From: Corynebacterium ulcerans
GTDB lineage: Bacteria > Actinomycetota > Actinomycetes > Mycobacteriales > Mycobacteriaceae
Reading direction: 5' to 3'
Length of the DNA stretch: 64,000 nucleotides
Assembly: GCF_900187135.1 (NCBI RefSeq)
Contig: NZ_LT906443.1
Span: forward strand, 682,001 to 746,000
The notes under the pieces are model-generated. The model worked only from the letters and a program-made list of their open reading frames with translations. It was not told the origin of the DNA and searched no databases. Both the position numbers and the translations under genes were made by a program. Positions 45,260-54,843 of this stretch are shown here, piece by piece (the stretch's first letter is position 1; every line of letters begins with the position of its first letter).

Positions 45260-46204
45260 ATGTCACAGGAAAATTTTGTTGTAGCCCAAGACGTCGCCAC
45301 ACTAATGACAGACGCAGCTGTAAAAGGCTATACCCCAAAAGACCTAGAACTCATCTGTCCAAGTTTCAAGAAACTACTTCCTTATATCCCTCAATGCCGA
45401 ACCGGATTACGCAACATTGCTGTGTCCGCGCCATCCGTAATCTACAAGATGTGGCTAAGGTATAGCCCGCCAACTGACCTCGCACCGGCTGAAAATATTC
45501 CGCAAATACTGCACAACATCCGTAATACTTTGGCAGCTCTTCCCTGTACAGCAGATTTATCTCTACTTCATTGTGCCAGTAACCAACTCTACGAATGTCC
45601 AAGCAAAGAAGGGCCCATACCCATCTTGTTCCTCCACACATCTAACTCACACCAACAACCCAACCAAGAAGAAGTACCTGCGATACATCGAATTCAGCTT
45701 TCTCGCCCGCAGATGTCCAACAGTTTTACGTTATTGCAAGTACTTACGCTCAGCTATGGCTGCTGCTGCACTCTGATACACCCGCAAGGAATAGTGTCCG
45801 TCTTCGGAACAGCCTCTAATATTTTTCGCACGATGCACGCATTCACTACGCTCTGCGATAAAAGCCGCCAGTTGTTAAGCCGTTTTGAGTCTCCAACCAC
45901 CAGTCAGACCTACGCAAGAAGCTTTCATACTGCCTTTGCTCTAGGAATCCATCAGAGAATTTCTCTCCCCTTAGCCTTTGACCAATTACGGTGTCGGCTA
46001 TCCATATGGAATTGGCTTAGCCATAACCCGGCTTGTCTTAAAGCCTTAGAAGACTTTTACTCGTTAGCTCATCCGTATAAGCCCATCGCGCGCGATTCGA
46101 TCGGCACCACAGACGGAAATTCGGCAGCAAAGATTGTGTGTCTTGCCGACGCACTCATGTGGTGCGACTGCCTCACATGTACAACTGGTTTGCAGGACAT
46201 GTGA
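45260..46204 (+). CDS. Cysteine-rich protein of unknown function
   Basis: I do not recognise this 314-residue protein. It is unusually rich in Cys for this genus (about 17), including 'YGCCCTL' and the C-terminal 'MWCDCLTC', both of which could bind metal. It has no signal peptide or clear transmembrane helix. The ATG at 45260 follows GGGG by 6 bases; an ATG at 45248 is in frame. It is divergent from glnA2 and upstream of the CYTH-CHAD gene on the same strand (85-bp gap). Confidence 0.7.
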   Translation: MSQENFVVAQDVATLMTDAAVKGYTPKDLELICPSFKKLLPYIPQCRTGLRNIAVSAPSVIYKMWLRYSPPTDLAPAENIPQILHNIRNTLAALPCTADLSLLHCASNQLYECPSKEGPIPILFLHTSNSHQQPNQEEVPAIHRIQLSRPQMSNSFTLLQVLTLSYGCCCTLIHPQGIVSVFGTASNIFRTMHAFTTLCDKSRQLLSRFESPTTSQTYARSFHTAFALGIHQRISLPLAFDQLRCRLSIWNWLSHNPACLKALEDFYSLAHPYKPIARDSIGTTDGNSAAKIVCLADALMWCDCLTCTTGLQDM

Positions 46205-46289
46205 TCTCTTCACGCTAGGCCACATCCTGATGCACTTTGCCTCAAAAATATACTGACGCTCTCGTACAAGAACTGGTAGAACTCAAAGC

Positions 46290-47945
46290 ATGGGAATAAC
46301 GCAACAGCTTGAGGTAGAAAGAAAATTTTCAGTCGCAGATGACCAACCCGCCCCGCATCTCTTAGAGATCGCTCGTGTGTCTAAGGTTGCTGAATCAACA
46401 GTTCACTCGTTGTCTGCGTTGTATTTTGATACTCCAGACCTCAGACTGTCTCGCGCAAAAATAGCCTTAAGACGCAGAACAGGCGGCAAAGACTCTGGGT
46501 GGCATCTCAAAATCTCCACCCCCGAGGGACGCATAGAAACTCATGCGCCGCTCGGAGACGACTCCGTGGAAGCTCCGAAGGTACCTGAAGAGCTACTCTC
46601 TTTTGTCCGTTCAATTATTCGTAACCAGCCTCTATCCCCCATCGCCAGAGTTGATAATGACCGTCACGAATCCCTGCTAGTAAACGACGAGGGAGAATGC
46701 CTCGCAGAATTTTGCGATGATCATGTCCGCGCCTGGTCATACCTACCTGGTGGGACCGAGTCCCAGTGGAGAGAATGGGAAATAGAAATAACCGCTTATA
46801 GCCAAGATCAAGGTCTCGGGACAGAGATTATCGAGTCTGCCGAAGCAGTGTTGATTAAACAAGGAGCTCACACGGCGCAGTCTTCTTCCAAGATTGCGCA
46901 GGCCTTGGGGAACTCTGTCAATAACGTTCCACTGCCCCCACAGGTAGCACAGCTCGATCCGCAGTCTCCTGAATACGCACTAATAGCTGCGTTAAAACGC
47001 AATCGCGACAAACTTGTAGCTCTGGACCCGTTAGTCAGGCAAGACGCATCCGATTCGATTCATCAAATGCGTGTAGCCACTCGTGAGCTACGCAGCCATA
47101 TGCAGACATTTGATGGACTTCTTGGTGGAGAACGCTATAAACAGATTGAAAAAGACCTCAAGCTCTTTGCACGCATCCTTGGCACAGCCAGGGATGCAGA
47201 GGTGATAGCAGCTAGGTTTGAGAACCTTCTCAACCACAACAGTGACGGCATCTTGGACCCTGCAACATCGGAGTTCTTGCTTAAAGATATCCAACGCGAT
47301 TATTCCCTGGCACACCGCAGAGTTGTGTCTACGCTAAACAGCCAACGTTATCTTGCTCTTTTAGACTCACTCGATGTGCTCTTAGCCGAACCCCCGATTC
47401 TCAGCGGAACTAAGAGCGGAGCTAAGGGGCCTGATCACGGGGTACCGCACGAGACGCATTCTGAGGCCGTGCTCTTCCATCATCTAGAAAAAACTATGCA
47501 GCGCTTACACGAGCAAGACCAGAAAGCACGCCGAGAGCATCAGGATGTAACGATCCCACTGGAACGTCGAGAAGCACATTTTCACGATGCCCGCAAAGCG
47601 GCAAAGAAGCTCCGTTACTCAGCTGAAGCTATCGGCGATTCCACGTCTTTAAACACCGATAAATTGTATGCCGCGTGTAAGCATCTCCAGACAGTACTGG
47701 GCGATTTCCAAGATGCCGTCACTTCGCGCGATCGTTTATATGAAAAGGCACTCCGCGCAGAACGTAAGGGGCTCTCTACTTTTGGGTACGGAGTCTTGTA
47801 CCAACAAGAGCATCAGAACAGTATGAGTGCTCTCGGCAACTATCCCAAGGCTTTCTCCAAGGTGACTAAGGCATACCGAAAGTTCTCTAAAAGCGTAGAA
47901 AAGTTCCAGAAGAAGGCAGCGAAGAAGTCACGAAAACGTGATTAA
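46290..47945 (+). CDS. CYTH and CHAD domain protein
   Basis: This 551-residue protein corresponds to Rv2226. The N-terminal CYTH triphosphate-tunnel domain begins with the 'EVERKFSV' ExExK motif and includes 'LRRRTGGKDSGWHLK'. The CHAD domain (about 230-540) has His-rich helices, 'IHQMRVATRELRSHM' and 'HDARKAAKKLRYSAEA', known to bind polyphosphate. A polyphosphate-linked role is likely; the exact reaction is not known. The C-terminus is very basic ('KFQKKAAKKSRKRD'). Confidence 0.92.
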   Translation: MGITQQLEVERKFSVADDQPAPHLLEIARVSKVAESTVHSLSALYFDTPDLRLSRAKIALRRRTGGKDSGWHLKISTPEGRIETHAPLGDDSVEAPKVPEELLSFVRSIIRNQPLSPIARVDNDRHESLLVNDEGECLAEFCDDHVRAWSYLPGGTESQWREWEIEITAYSQDQGLGTEIIESAEAVLIKQGAHTAQSSSKIAQALGNSVNNVPLPPQVAQLDPQSPEYALIAALKRNRDKLVALDPLVRQDASDSIHQMRVATRELRSHMQTFDGLLGGERYKQIEKDLKLFARILGTARDAEVIAARFENLLNHNSDGILDPATSEFLLKDIQRDYSLAHRRVVSTLNSQRYLALLDSLDVLLAEPPILSGTKSGAKGPDHGVPHETHSEAVLFHHLEKTMQRLHEQDQKARREHQDVTIPLERREAHFHDARKAAKKLRYSAEAIGDSTSLNTDKLYAACKHLQTVLGDFQDAVTSRDRLYEKALRAERKGLSTFGYGVLYQQEHQNSMSALGNYPKAFSKVTKAYRKFSKSVEKFQKKAAKKSRKRD

Positions 47946-47959
47946 TCGTTGATCTCTAT

Positions 47960-48001
47960 AGCGGCAAAGAGGCGGCCTATATAGACCGCCTCTTTGCCGC
48001 T
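47960..48001. terminator. Convergent intrinsic terminator
   Basis: A perfect 16-bp stem (47960-47975 with 47986-48001, arm AGCGGCAAAGAGGCGG) with a 10-nt loop sits between the CYTH-CHAD gene and the convergent small gene. There is no long T-run, but the position and stability fit a bidirectional terminator. Confidence 0.78.
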
Positions 48002-48014
48002 AAGCACATAAGGA

Positions 48015-48200
48015 TTAGTCTTCCCACTCCTCATCAGCAGCGTCCGCTGCCTCATTGCGCTCTTTTACTTTGTCAAGGGCGTGTTCTGCTTCTTCCCTCG
48101 TATCATAAGGCCCCATCCGGTGCTCAAAACTTGAGGTTTTCCCTTGTTCCACTTTTCCAGTGGCTTGGTTGTAGAACCACTTTTCATCTTCATGGTGCAT
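48015..48200 (-). CDS. Small conserved SPOR-like/hypothetical protein
   Basis: This 61-residue protein starts 'MHHEDEKWFYNQATGKVEQG'. 'YDTREEAEHALDKVKERN' resembles a SPOR-like helix-strand pattern, and the acidic tail ends 'EEWED'. It is a common short actinobacterial protein of unknown role. The ATG at 48200 has GGAG 8 bases upstream; 18 further codons are open but unlike homologues. Confidence 0.75.
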   Translation of the reverse strand: MHHEDEKWFYNQATGKVEQGKTSSFEHRMGPYDTREEAEHALDKVKERNEAADAADEEWED

Positions 48201-48420
48201 GCTAAAACTCCTTGTATCAGGCTTGTGAACCACACTTCCTAGAGCAAAGCTCACATTCCAAGGATGCCACTATCTCGGTGGCGATGTCTATGATGCACAA
48301 TTTGTCATGTTCTTGCGGGATGCCACAGGAGTAGCCTCCTAGTCTTTGCAAAACCACTAAAGTGAATGAAGCGCCGAGAATCACCGCGCCGTCGATCGTT
48401 TTTATGTAGAGGAGCTCCGT

Positions 48421-49716
48421 ATGCCAGTGTGGCCCCACCCCGAGGTCAACGTTGTCGATCATGCACTACAACTGCATTCTCGTCGTATCGGATGCGAATC
48501 TGATCTCATTTCTGCCGCGTCAGCACCGGCAACGTGGTCGCTGATAGGAGACCACACTGATCATGCAGGCGGCGTGGTTTTAACAAGTTTGTCGGATCTG
48601 CGCACTGCCGTTGCTATTTCCCCACGGGGGGATGATCGGGTAAGCGTGAACTTTTACCAGTTCACGCAGACCGGAGAGTTATCAGAACTGCCCCCAACCA
48701 CAGCCTCGCTTGAAGATGTCACACTCTGGCAGTCTTCTCTTACTTCCTCAGACGGATCTGCGCAAGCTGTCCCGAGCGCACCGGAGAACACAGAGGCCTC
48801 ACGGCTCGCTGTTTTGATCTACACCATGGTTCATCGCCAAATGCTTAGCCGAGATTCGCGCGGATTCGACATCACGGTTATCAATCAGATTCCACCACAT
48901 GCCGGTTTAGGCGAAAACGAGGCAATGCTGGTCGCTACCGCGTTGTCTTTAGCTGGCGATTATGAGGAGATTGACTCTGCCCCTGTGCGGGCAAAGTTTG
49001 CCGAGGTTTGTTTCCAAGCGGCTATAGCTATGGGTGACCGTCCGGTGTTACGTGCACGTTTCACTACTGCTTTGCGAGGAGCCACTGGCCAACTCAACAT
49101 TATCGACTATGCCGATGGTTCGATCACTCAGGCTGCGCATCCGATCGGCGACCCCACCCGCACTGTTGCATTGGTTGTTGCTCCTCCCACGCATTCAGAT
49201 CGGGCACAGGAAGTGTTGCGCCGAGAAAAGTTTATCGCGGAGGCCACTAAAGCCTTTGCTGCGGAAAGCTTGAGAATGCTCCCAGATGCGGAAAGCAGGG
49301 TCATCGATTGGTTGCGCGCTGTGCATGAGATCAAAGGACCGGACGATATCCCTCCTATCGAGGAAGCAACCCAGTGGCTAGATTTTTTGACCACAGAAAC
49401 CTCGGCAGCTTTAGAACTAACGCAGGCCGTTCGTTCACGCAGGCATGCCGACATGTTTCCCCTGCTGTGTAATTCACAAGCGAATACAGAAAAACTCTAT
49501 GGCGTCACGGGTGCAGACTCTGCGCTAGCTCAACTATGTCTGGTCCGAGGTGCGCTCAGCGCCCGCAGTGCCGCAGCCGGTTTATCAGACGCAGTTGTTG
49601 TGCTGGTGGAGCGTTCTCGCGTAGAAAACTTTGCTGCTGATGCCTCGGCAGACGGGCTTACCGTTGTAGAGCTTCTCGACGGCCACGTGGCCGCCCCAGC
49701 TCTTAGCACTTCTTAA
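48421..49716 (+). CDS. Galactokinase-like GHMP family protein (degenerate)
   Basis: This 431-residue protein has the galactokinase signature near its N-terminus ('WSLIGDHTDHAGGVV', which binds the sugar). The GHMP phosphate loop, normally PxGxGLSSSA, reads 'PPHAGLGENEAMLVA', lacking the Ser triplet. Other galactose-pathway genes are absent nearby. It could be a kinase with altered specificity or a non-catalytic homologue. GGAG precedes the ATG. Its last codon overlaps the stop of the convergent RNB gene by 4 bp. Confidence 0.78.
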   Translation: MPVWPHPEVNVVDHALQLHSRRIGCESDLISAASAPATWSLIGDHTDHAGGVVLTSLSDLRTAVAISPRGDDRVSVNFYQFTQTGELSELPPTTASLEDVTLWQSSLTSSDGSAQAVPSAPENTEASRLAVLIYTMVHRQMLSRDSRGFDITVINQIPPHAGLGENEAMLVATALSLAGDYEEIDSAPVRAKFAEVCFQAAIAMGDRPVLRARFTTALRGATGQLNIIDYADGSITQAAHPIGDPTRTVALVVAPPTHSDRAQEVLRREKFIAEATKAFAAESLRMLPDAESRVIDWLRAVHEIKGPDDIPPIEEATQWLDFLTTETSAALELTQAVRSRRHADMFPLLCNSQANTEKLYGVTGADSALAQLCLVRGALSARSAAAGLSDAVVVLVERSRVENFAADASADGLTVVELLDGHVAAPALSTS

Positions 49717-51098
49717 TCCGCAGGCCAGGCGAAGCGTATCTCACGTTTCTCCACATCTGTGCTGACCAATGTCACAATAGTTTGTTCTCCGACGGCCGGT
49801 AGCCCCAAGCACTCCGCGATAACGGGCGGATCTTCTACAAAGATCCTAGAACTCGTGTTGGCCGCATTATTACTCAGGACCACAGCTGTGAAATTGTGTC
49901 CGACCCACGGGGCGAGCACTGTGGCTTCTGTGAGGTCAAGGCACGCCTTATCCACTGCGCTCGCTGTTGTACTACTGTGTTTCATCGCAGCTACGGCCTC
50001 GGAAAGAGTGTCGCTCACCCACGAGGGAATCGGCTGCTGGTGAAACAAAGACAGACATATTTCTGTGGCGTAACGGTCTATGAGGCGCCGCAATGGTGCG
50101 GTGACATGCGCATAATAGCCTCCCACCCCTGCATGGACTTCTGCTGTTTCTTCTCCTAAGACTCGGTACTCGGCGCCCCTCAGTAGCTTCTGCGCTGCTC
50201 GCATCAACACCATCGACCGTGGTTCTTCCAAAGAAATGCTGTCAAGATCTACGTCTGCTGGAAAGCCCAACGCTATGGCTTCTTGGGCGAAGGCTTCCAA
50301 CGCGCTTTTGCTAGCGGGGGCAAGGGTACGCAGAACGCCCACTCCGTGCTTAGCCATCAGGTTTCCGGCACACATTCCGGCAAGCAGGGAAATCTCAGAG
50401 TTGGCATCCATAGATTCATAACGAGGTTCGATCACCAGGTGGATCTCTCCGTCCGGTTCTTTTTCTACGCTTTGGCTGGGCATACGCAGATTTACTGCAG
50501 TTGACCGCAGCTTGCTGTGCCGACGTACACGCCCGACTTCAAATAAGTAAAGAAGTGAGGGATGCAGCGAGCCATCTGTGTGATCCTGTTGGACACGCTC
50601 ATAATCAAACCGAGCACGGCTACGCACTAATGCCCTATCAAGCCTAAAATCGATCACTTCCCCTGCGGGATCAATATCAATGGTCCACAACACGGCCGGT
50701 CGATCCACGGTCGGTAAGAGGCTCGCTGCGCCCTCAGAAAGCGCGGCCGGGTGCAGCCGTGCTGGCTCGTCCGGGAGATAGATTGTTTGTCCTCTACGTA
50801 AAGACTCCTGCGCCACCAGGTCGCCCCCGCCATAGTTCAAGAAAGCGGCAACATCGGCGATTGCATAAAAGATACGAAACCCCTCAGGCGTTTTCTCAAT
50901 GCATACCGCTTGATCGAGGTCTTGTGAGCCAGCTGGGTCGATCGTTACTAGCTCAATATCGCGCCGATCTATTCGGCGGTCCGGGAGGGCGTCGACAAGC
51001 TGGCGCGCCTGGTTTTCTACATCTTGAGGAAATCGCGTGGTCACACCGTATTCATCTGCGATCGCACCAAAATCAAGGAAGGCGGCATAGAGCTTCAT
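49713..51098 (-). CDS. RNB-domain exoribonuclease (RNase II/R family)
   Basis: This 461-residue protein is essentially the RNB catalytic domain. 'VTIDPAGSQDLDQAVCIE' holds the catalytic Asp cluster, 'YAIADVAAFL' and 'YAHVTAPLRRLIDRY' are conserved, and the family usually degrades RNA 3' to 5'. The cold-shock and S1 domains of full-length RNase R are reduced or absent. It is the neighbour of rnpB and the RNase H gene. Confidence 0.9.
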   Translation of the reverse strand: MKLYAAFLDFGAIADEYGVTTRFPQDVENQARQLVDALPDRRIDRRDIELVTIDPAGSQDLDQAVCIEKTPEGFRIFYAIADVAAFLNYGGGDLVAQESLRRGQTIYLPDEPARLHPAALSEGAASLLPTVDRPAVLWTIDIDPAGEVIDFRLDRALVRSRARFDYERVQQDHTDGSLHPSLLYLFEVGRVRRHSKLRSTAVNLRMPSQSVEKEPDGEIHLVIEPRYESMDANSEISLLAGMCAGNLMAKHGVGVLRTLAPASKSALEAFAQEAIALGFPADVDLDSISLEEPRSMVLMRAAQKLLRGAEYRVLGEETAEVHAGVGGYYAHVTAPLRRLIDRYATEICLSLFHQQPIPSWVSDTLSEAVAAMKHSSTTASAVDKACLDLTEATVLAPWVGHNFTAVVLSNNAANTSSRIFVEDPPVIAECLGLPAVGEQTIVTLVSTDVEKREIRFAWPAD

Positions 51099-51176
51099 GC
51101 TTTCCGATCATGGCATATTCTGGGCAACTCCGCCTGTCGAATTCTTCAACAGACTTTTGTGCGCAAAAAGAATAAG

Positions 51177-51592
<416 letters not shown>

Positions 51593-51664
51593 TGTTGTGA
51601 CTCTACTACTATGTGCCACAAGCTGCTAATTCTGCAGGAATAGAGCGCGCGGTTCTCACGAGGC

Positions 51665-52807
51665 CTAGCGCAGATACGACGTGTCATTGACCAGTCGAAC
51701 GCACGTGGGACCATCCGAGTAAAACTCCGCAATGGATAAAGACGCTAAGTCAAGGTGCATCCGATGGAACATTCCGGCGGAGGCATCAAGCGCCTGACGC
51801 AGGATGGATTTGATGGGAGTCACATGGCTCACCACGAGGATGGTGGCCTCCCCGTACTCACGCTGCAGTTCTTCCCTCACTCGTTTTATCCGCCGATGAG
51901 CCTGCACAAGTGATTCTCCTCCAGGGGGAGCAACCTTGGGGTCTGCAAGCCATTGCTGATGTAGCTCTGGGTCTGATTCATGGGCTTGGCTGAAGGTCAG
52001 GCCGTCCCATTGCCCAAAGTCCATTTCTCTCAGATCATCCAGAGTCCGGATATCGCTCATCCCGAGGGCTTGTGCAGCTGCCGACGCCGTTTCTTGGCAG
52101 CGTTTGAGCGGGGATGACACAATCACGTCAATTCCCCCACGGGAGGTGAGGTATTGCGCGGCGCGCTCTGCTTGATAGCGCCCTAGCTCGGACAGACTCG
52201 GGTCACTAAGCCCGCTGTATTGCCGTGCCGCAGACATCGGTGTTTGCCCGTGGCGCAACAGAAGGAATCGGGTGGCATCTGTGGTCGCACCGTTCCATGT
52301 TTTTGGCGCAGTAGCGTGTTGGTCTCCAGCGCAATCGTCTTTCTTCGTTGCCGGCTCGGGGTGGGAATCGCCGCCTAGATCCAGGAATCCAGGCTGTGCT
52401 CCTTGTGCCAAGGCGTCCATGGCTTTATTGGCCAACTCATCTGCTCGCGCATTCTGCTTACGCGGAATCCATGTGTACGTGATCGAAGCAAACCCCGAGG
52501 CGATATCCCTACAGGTGAGGGCAAGCTCTTTCATGTCAGGGTGTTTGATTTTCCAACGTCCCGACATCTGTTCCACCACAAGTTTGGAGTCCATCAGGAC
52601 ATCCACTTCTGTTGCTCCCAGCTCCCGAGCGGCAGTCAACCCGTTCAGGAGCGCGTGGTATTCCGCAACATTATTTGTCGCAGTGCCCACGATGTAGGCC
52701 AGGCGACGCAGAATGGTGGTGTGGGTGGCGTCGAAAAGCACGGTCCCGGATCCGGCAACGCCTGGATTTCCGCGAGAACCTCCGTCTGCTTCGATAATGA
52801 CCTTCAT
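51665..52807 (-). CDS. Bifunctional RNase H / histidine-type phosphatase
   Basis: This 380-residue protein corresponds to Rv2228c. The N-terminal RNase HI domain starts 'MKVIIEADGGSRGNPGVAG' and includes 'AEYHALLNGL' and 'VLMDSKLVVEQMSG' (Asp/Glu catalytic set). After an acidic linker the C-terminal histidine phosphatase domain begins 'FLLLRHGQTPMSAARQYSG'. In mycobacteria this domain has CobC-like alpha-ribazole phosphatase activity, fitting the cobalamin genes in this window. The start ATG overlaps the upstream gene's stop as TGATG. Confidence 0.93.
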   Translation of the reverse strand: MKVIIEADGGSRGNPGVAGSGTVLFDATHTTILRRLAYIVGTATNNVAEYHALLNGLTAARELGATEVDVLMDSKLVVEQMSGRWKIKHPDMKELALTCRDIASGFASITYTWIPRKQNARADELANKAMDALAQGAQPGFLDLGGDSHPEPATKKDDCAGDQHATAPKTWNGATTDATRFLLLRHGQTPMSAARQYSGLSDPSLSELGRYQAERAAQYLTSRGGIDVIVSSPLKRCQETASAAAQALGMSDIRTLDDLREMDFGQWDGLTFSQAHESDPELHQQWLADPKVAPPGGESLVQAHRRIKRVREELQREYGEATILVVSHVTPIKSILRQALDASAGMFHRMHLDLASLSIAEFYSDGPTCVRLVNDTSYLR

Positions 52808-53523
52808 CAGCTTGCCTGCCTCACAAGATAGCTGCCGCAGTCAGGGCACTGGGGAAGAATATTCATGGGGGTATTGCGAATCATAGAAACATCCGCTGGC
52901 GGAAGGATAATAAAGCAACCGCCGCAACTACGTCCGTTAAACGCAGCCACGCCTACGTCGTTGATGTCGCGCTGCGAATCAAACTCCACGATGATGTCCT
53001 CTGGCAACAAATCCCGCAATTGGGTGATTCTTTCCTCTTGGGTTGCTGCGGTGGTGTCTACGGGAAGGGCTTCCAGGGCTCTGCGGGCTGCCTCGATTTT
53101 GGTGTCTGTGTCCACGACTCGCGCTTGGTTAACCTCAAGGTTATTGCGCAAGGCGTGGATCTCATTATGAGCTTCTTGCAGCTCACTCATAAGATCTGCG
53201 ATGCGGGACTTGGCGGAATATATGTCGTGCTTAATATCACGCCGCCGCTCAATATCGGTCTCTGCGGTGAGCTGACGTTTACCGTCTTGTTCACGGCGAC
53301 GCAGTTTGCGCTCGTCTTCCTGGATACGGCGAATCTCTAGTTCCATATCATCGACGGCCATCTGCGCGGCGGCGGCTGCCTCGCGATTACGAGACTGCTC
53401 ACTCATCAGCCGATCAAGTTCTTCTTGTTCCTCGCTGACCTTTGGCGCCACACTCGTGGATGCCGCGCGGGTGATGGTGGACAACTCCAGCAGCAGCGGT
53501 TGTAGTGTGCGATCAAGCTTCAT
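52807..53523 (-). CDS. Zinc-ribbon coiled-coil protein (Rv2229c family)
   Basis: This 238-residue protein has a long coiled coil (about residues 20-170, heptad-rich Glu/Arg/Leu/Ala) followed by a C-terminal zinc ribbon with 'GRSCGGCF' and 'PQCPDCGSYL', four Cys in two CxxC knuckles. Members are sometimes annotated as nucleic acid-binding proteins; the role is unproven. It is conserved next to the RNase H/phosphatase and Nif3 genes. Confidence 0.9.
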   Translation of the reverse strand: MKLDRTLQPLLLELSTITRAASTSVAPKVSEEQEELDRLMSEQSRNREAAAAAQMAVDDMELEIRRIQEDERKLRRREQDGKRQLTAETDIERRRDIKHDIYSAKSRIADLMSELQEAHNEIHALRNNLEVNQARVVDTDTKIEAARRALEALPVDTTAATQEERITQLRDLLPEDIIVEFDSQRDINDVGVAAFNGRSCGGCFIILPPADVSMIRNTPMNILPQCPDCGSYLVRQAS

Positions 53524-53676
53524 GAGAGTCCTTACCTTCAGGTTTCTGTAGTCTTTGTCGAGTTATCACAGGCTCGTTCCAGTCGGCGACGAGCGCAAGC
53601 AAGCCCTTAATCATAGCCTTTCAGGTCAAAGGAAGAAACGGCCGCGACCATTGCTTTAAGCTTCTCGACGCCCACC

Positions 53677-54843
53677 TTATAACGACTTTTCCCCAACCGA
53701 CTGCGGATGCGCCGACAGCGTCCACGGATCAGTTCTGATAGGCACAATATCCACCGTTACGTCTGGCAACGCACGTGCCAGAATCTCCGAGGCCTGTTCC
53801 GTCCATGGATATTCGCTAGCCCAATGCGCTGTGTCCACCAGGAATGGTCCGTCCGCCCGGCGCGACTCATCGGCTGGGTGATGGCGCAGATCAGACGTCA
53901 CATACACGTCAACGCCTAGCCGTGCTACGGCATCCAGGAAGGAGTCCCCTGAGCCAGATGACACTGCGATCGTCTGTACTAGTGCCTCGGGGTCTCCTGC
54001 GGCACGCACGCCCCAGCTTGTTTCGGGGAGCGCATTAGCTACTTGTTGGACAAAATCGGCAAAAGGCATGGGTTCTGGCAGCGTTCCTACCCGGCCGAGC
54101 CCATAAGCTTGGGAAAGATCCTGTGTGTCTTCCATGCTCACTACGTCAAAAGCTGGTTCTTCATAGGGATGGGTGGCGCGCAGCGCCGTCATAATCGCGT
54201 TGCGTACAGCGCGCGGCGCAACGAATTCGACTCTTATTTCGGGGCCTGAGTGAAGATCCCCAGGAACTCCTGTGTGGGGAGTGGCGTCTTTGTCAGGCAG
54301 GAATTGTCCTGTGCCTGTGACGTCAAAGCTGCACTCCGAATATTTGCCGATCTGCCCCGCGCCGGCGTCGAAAAGCGAGCGCTTGACGGATTCCACGGCC
54401 TCCACGGGTACCTGCACTCCCCACTTGTCTATTCCTTGTGGTTTGGGCTGTACGGGACGGCCCGGCACGATGCCAACGAGTTCAGCGAGCTTGTCGTTGA
54501 CCCCGGGGCGCGCGGAATCCGCGTTGGTATGGGCGGCAAAGAGCGCAACTCCCCCACGAATCAGGGTATGTATGACTTTGCCCTTAGGAGTATCCGCAGC
54601 CACGGAGGTCACGCCACGCAACAACAATGGGTGATGCACGATAAGCATGTCGGCTTCTGCGTTGACCGCGGCTTCCGCAACTTCTTGGGTGCAATCAAGC
54701 GCTACAACGATTTTGTGCACCTCTTGCTGAGGATCACCGCAGATGAGACCCACTGCATCCCATTTTTCTGCAAGGTACGGCGGATAAGCTTCCTCCATAA
54801 CGGAACGTACATCTGCGACTGTGGGCTGGGTATTCTGAGTCAC
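53677..54843 (-). CDS. Nif3-like dinuclear metal centre protein
   Basis: This 388-residue Nif3/YqfO family protein forms hexamers with a two-metal site; the cellular role is unclear. 'LIVHHPLLLRGVTSV' and 'AAHTNADSARPGVNDKLAEL' carry the His/Asp ligands. An inserted middle domain (about 160-270) gives the longer YqfO-type form. The start is a GTG overlapping the upstream gene's stop (GTGA), indicating coupling to the CobC-like gene. Confidence 0.92.
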   Translation of the reverse strand: MTQNTQPTVADVRSVMEEAYPPYLAEKWDAVGLICGDPQQEVHKIVVALDCTQEVAEAAVNAEADMLIVHHPLLLRGVTSVAADTPKGKVIHTLIRGGVALFAAHTNADSARPGVNDKLAELVGIVPGRPVQPKPQGIDKWGVQVPVEAVESVKRSLFDAGAGQIGKYSECSFDVTGTGQFLPDKDATPHTGVPGDLHSGPEIRVEFVAPRAVRNAIMTALRATHPYEEPAFDVVSMEDTQDLSQAYGLGRVGTLPEPMPFADFVQQVANALPETSWGVRAAGDPEALVQTIAVSSGSGDSFLDAVARLGVDVYVTSDLRHHPADESRRADGPFLVDTAHWASEYPWTEQASEILARALPDVTVDIVPIRTDPWTLSAHPQSVGEKSL

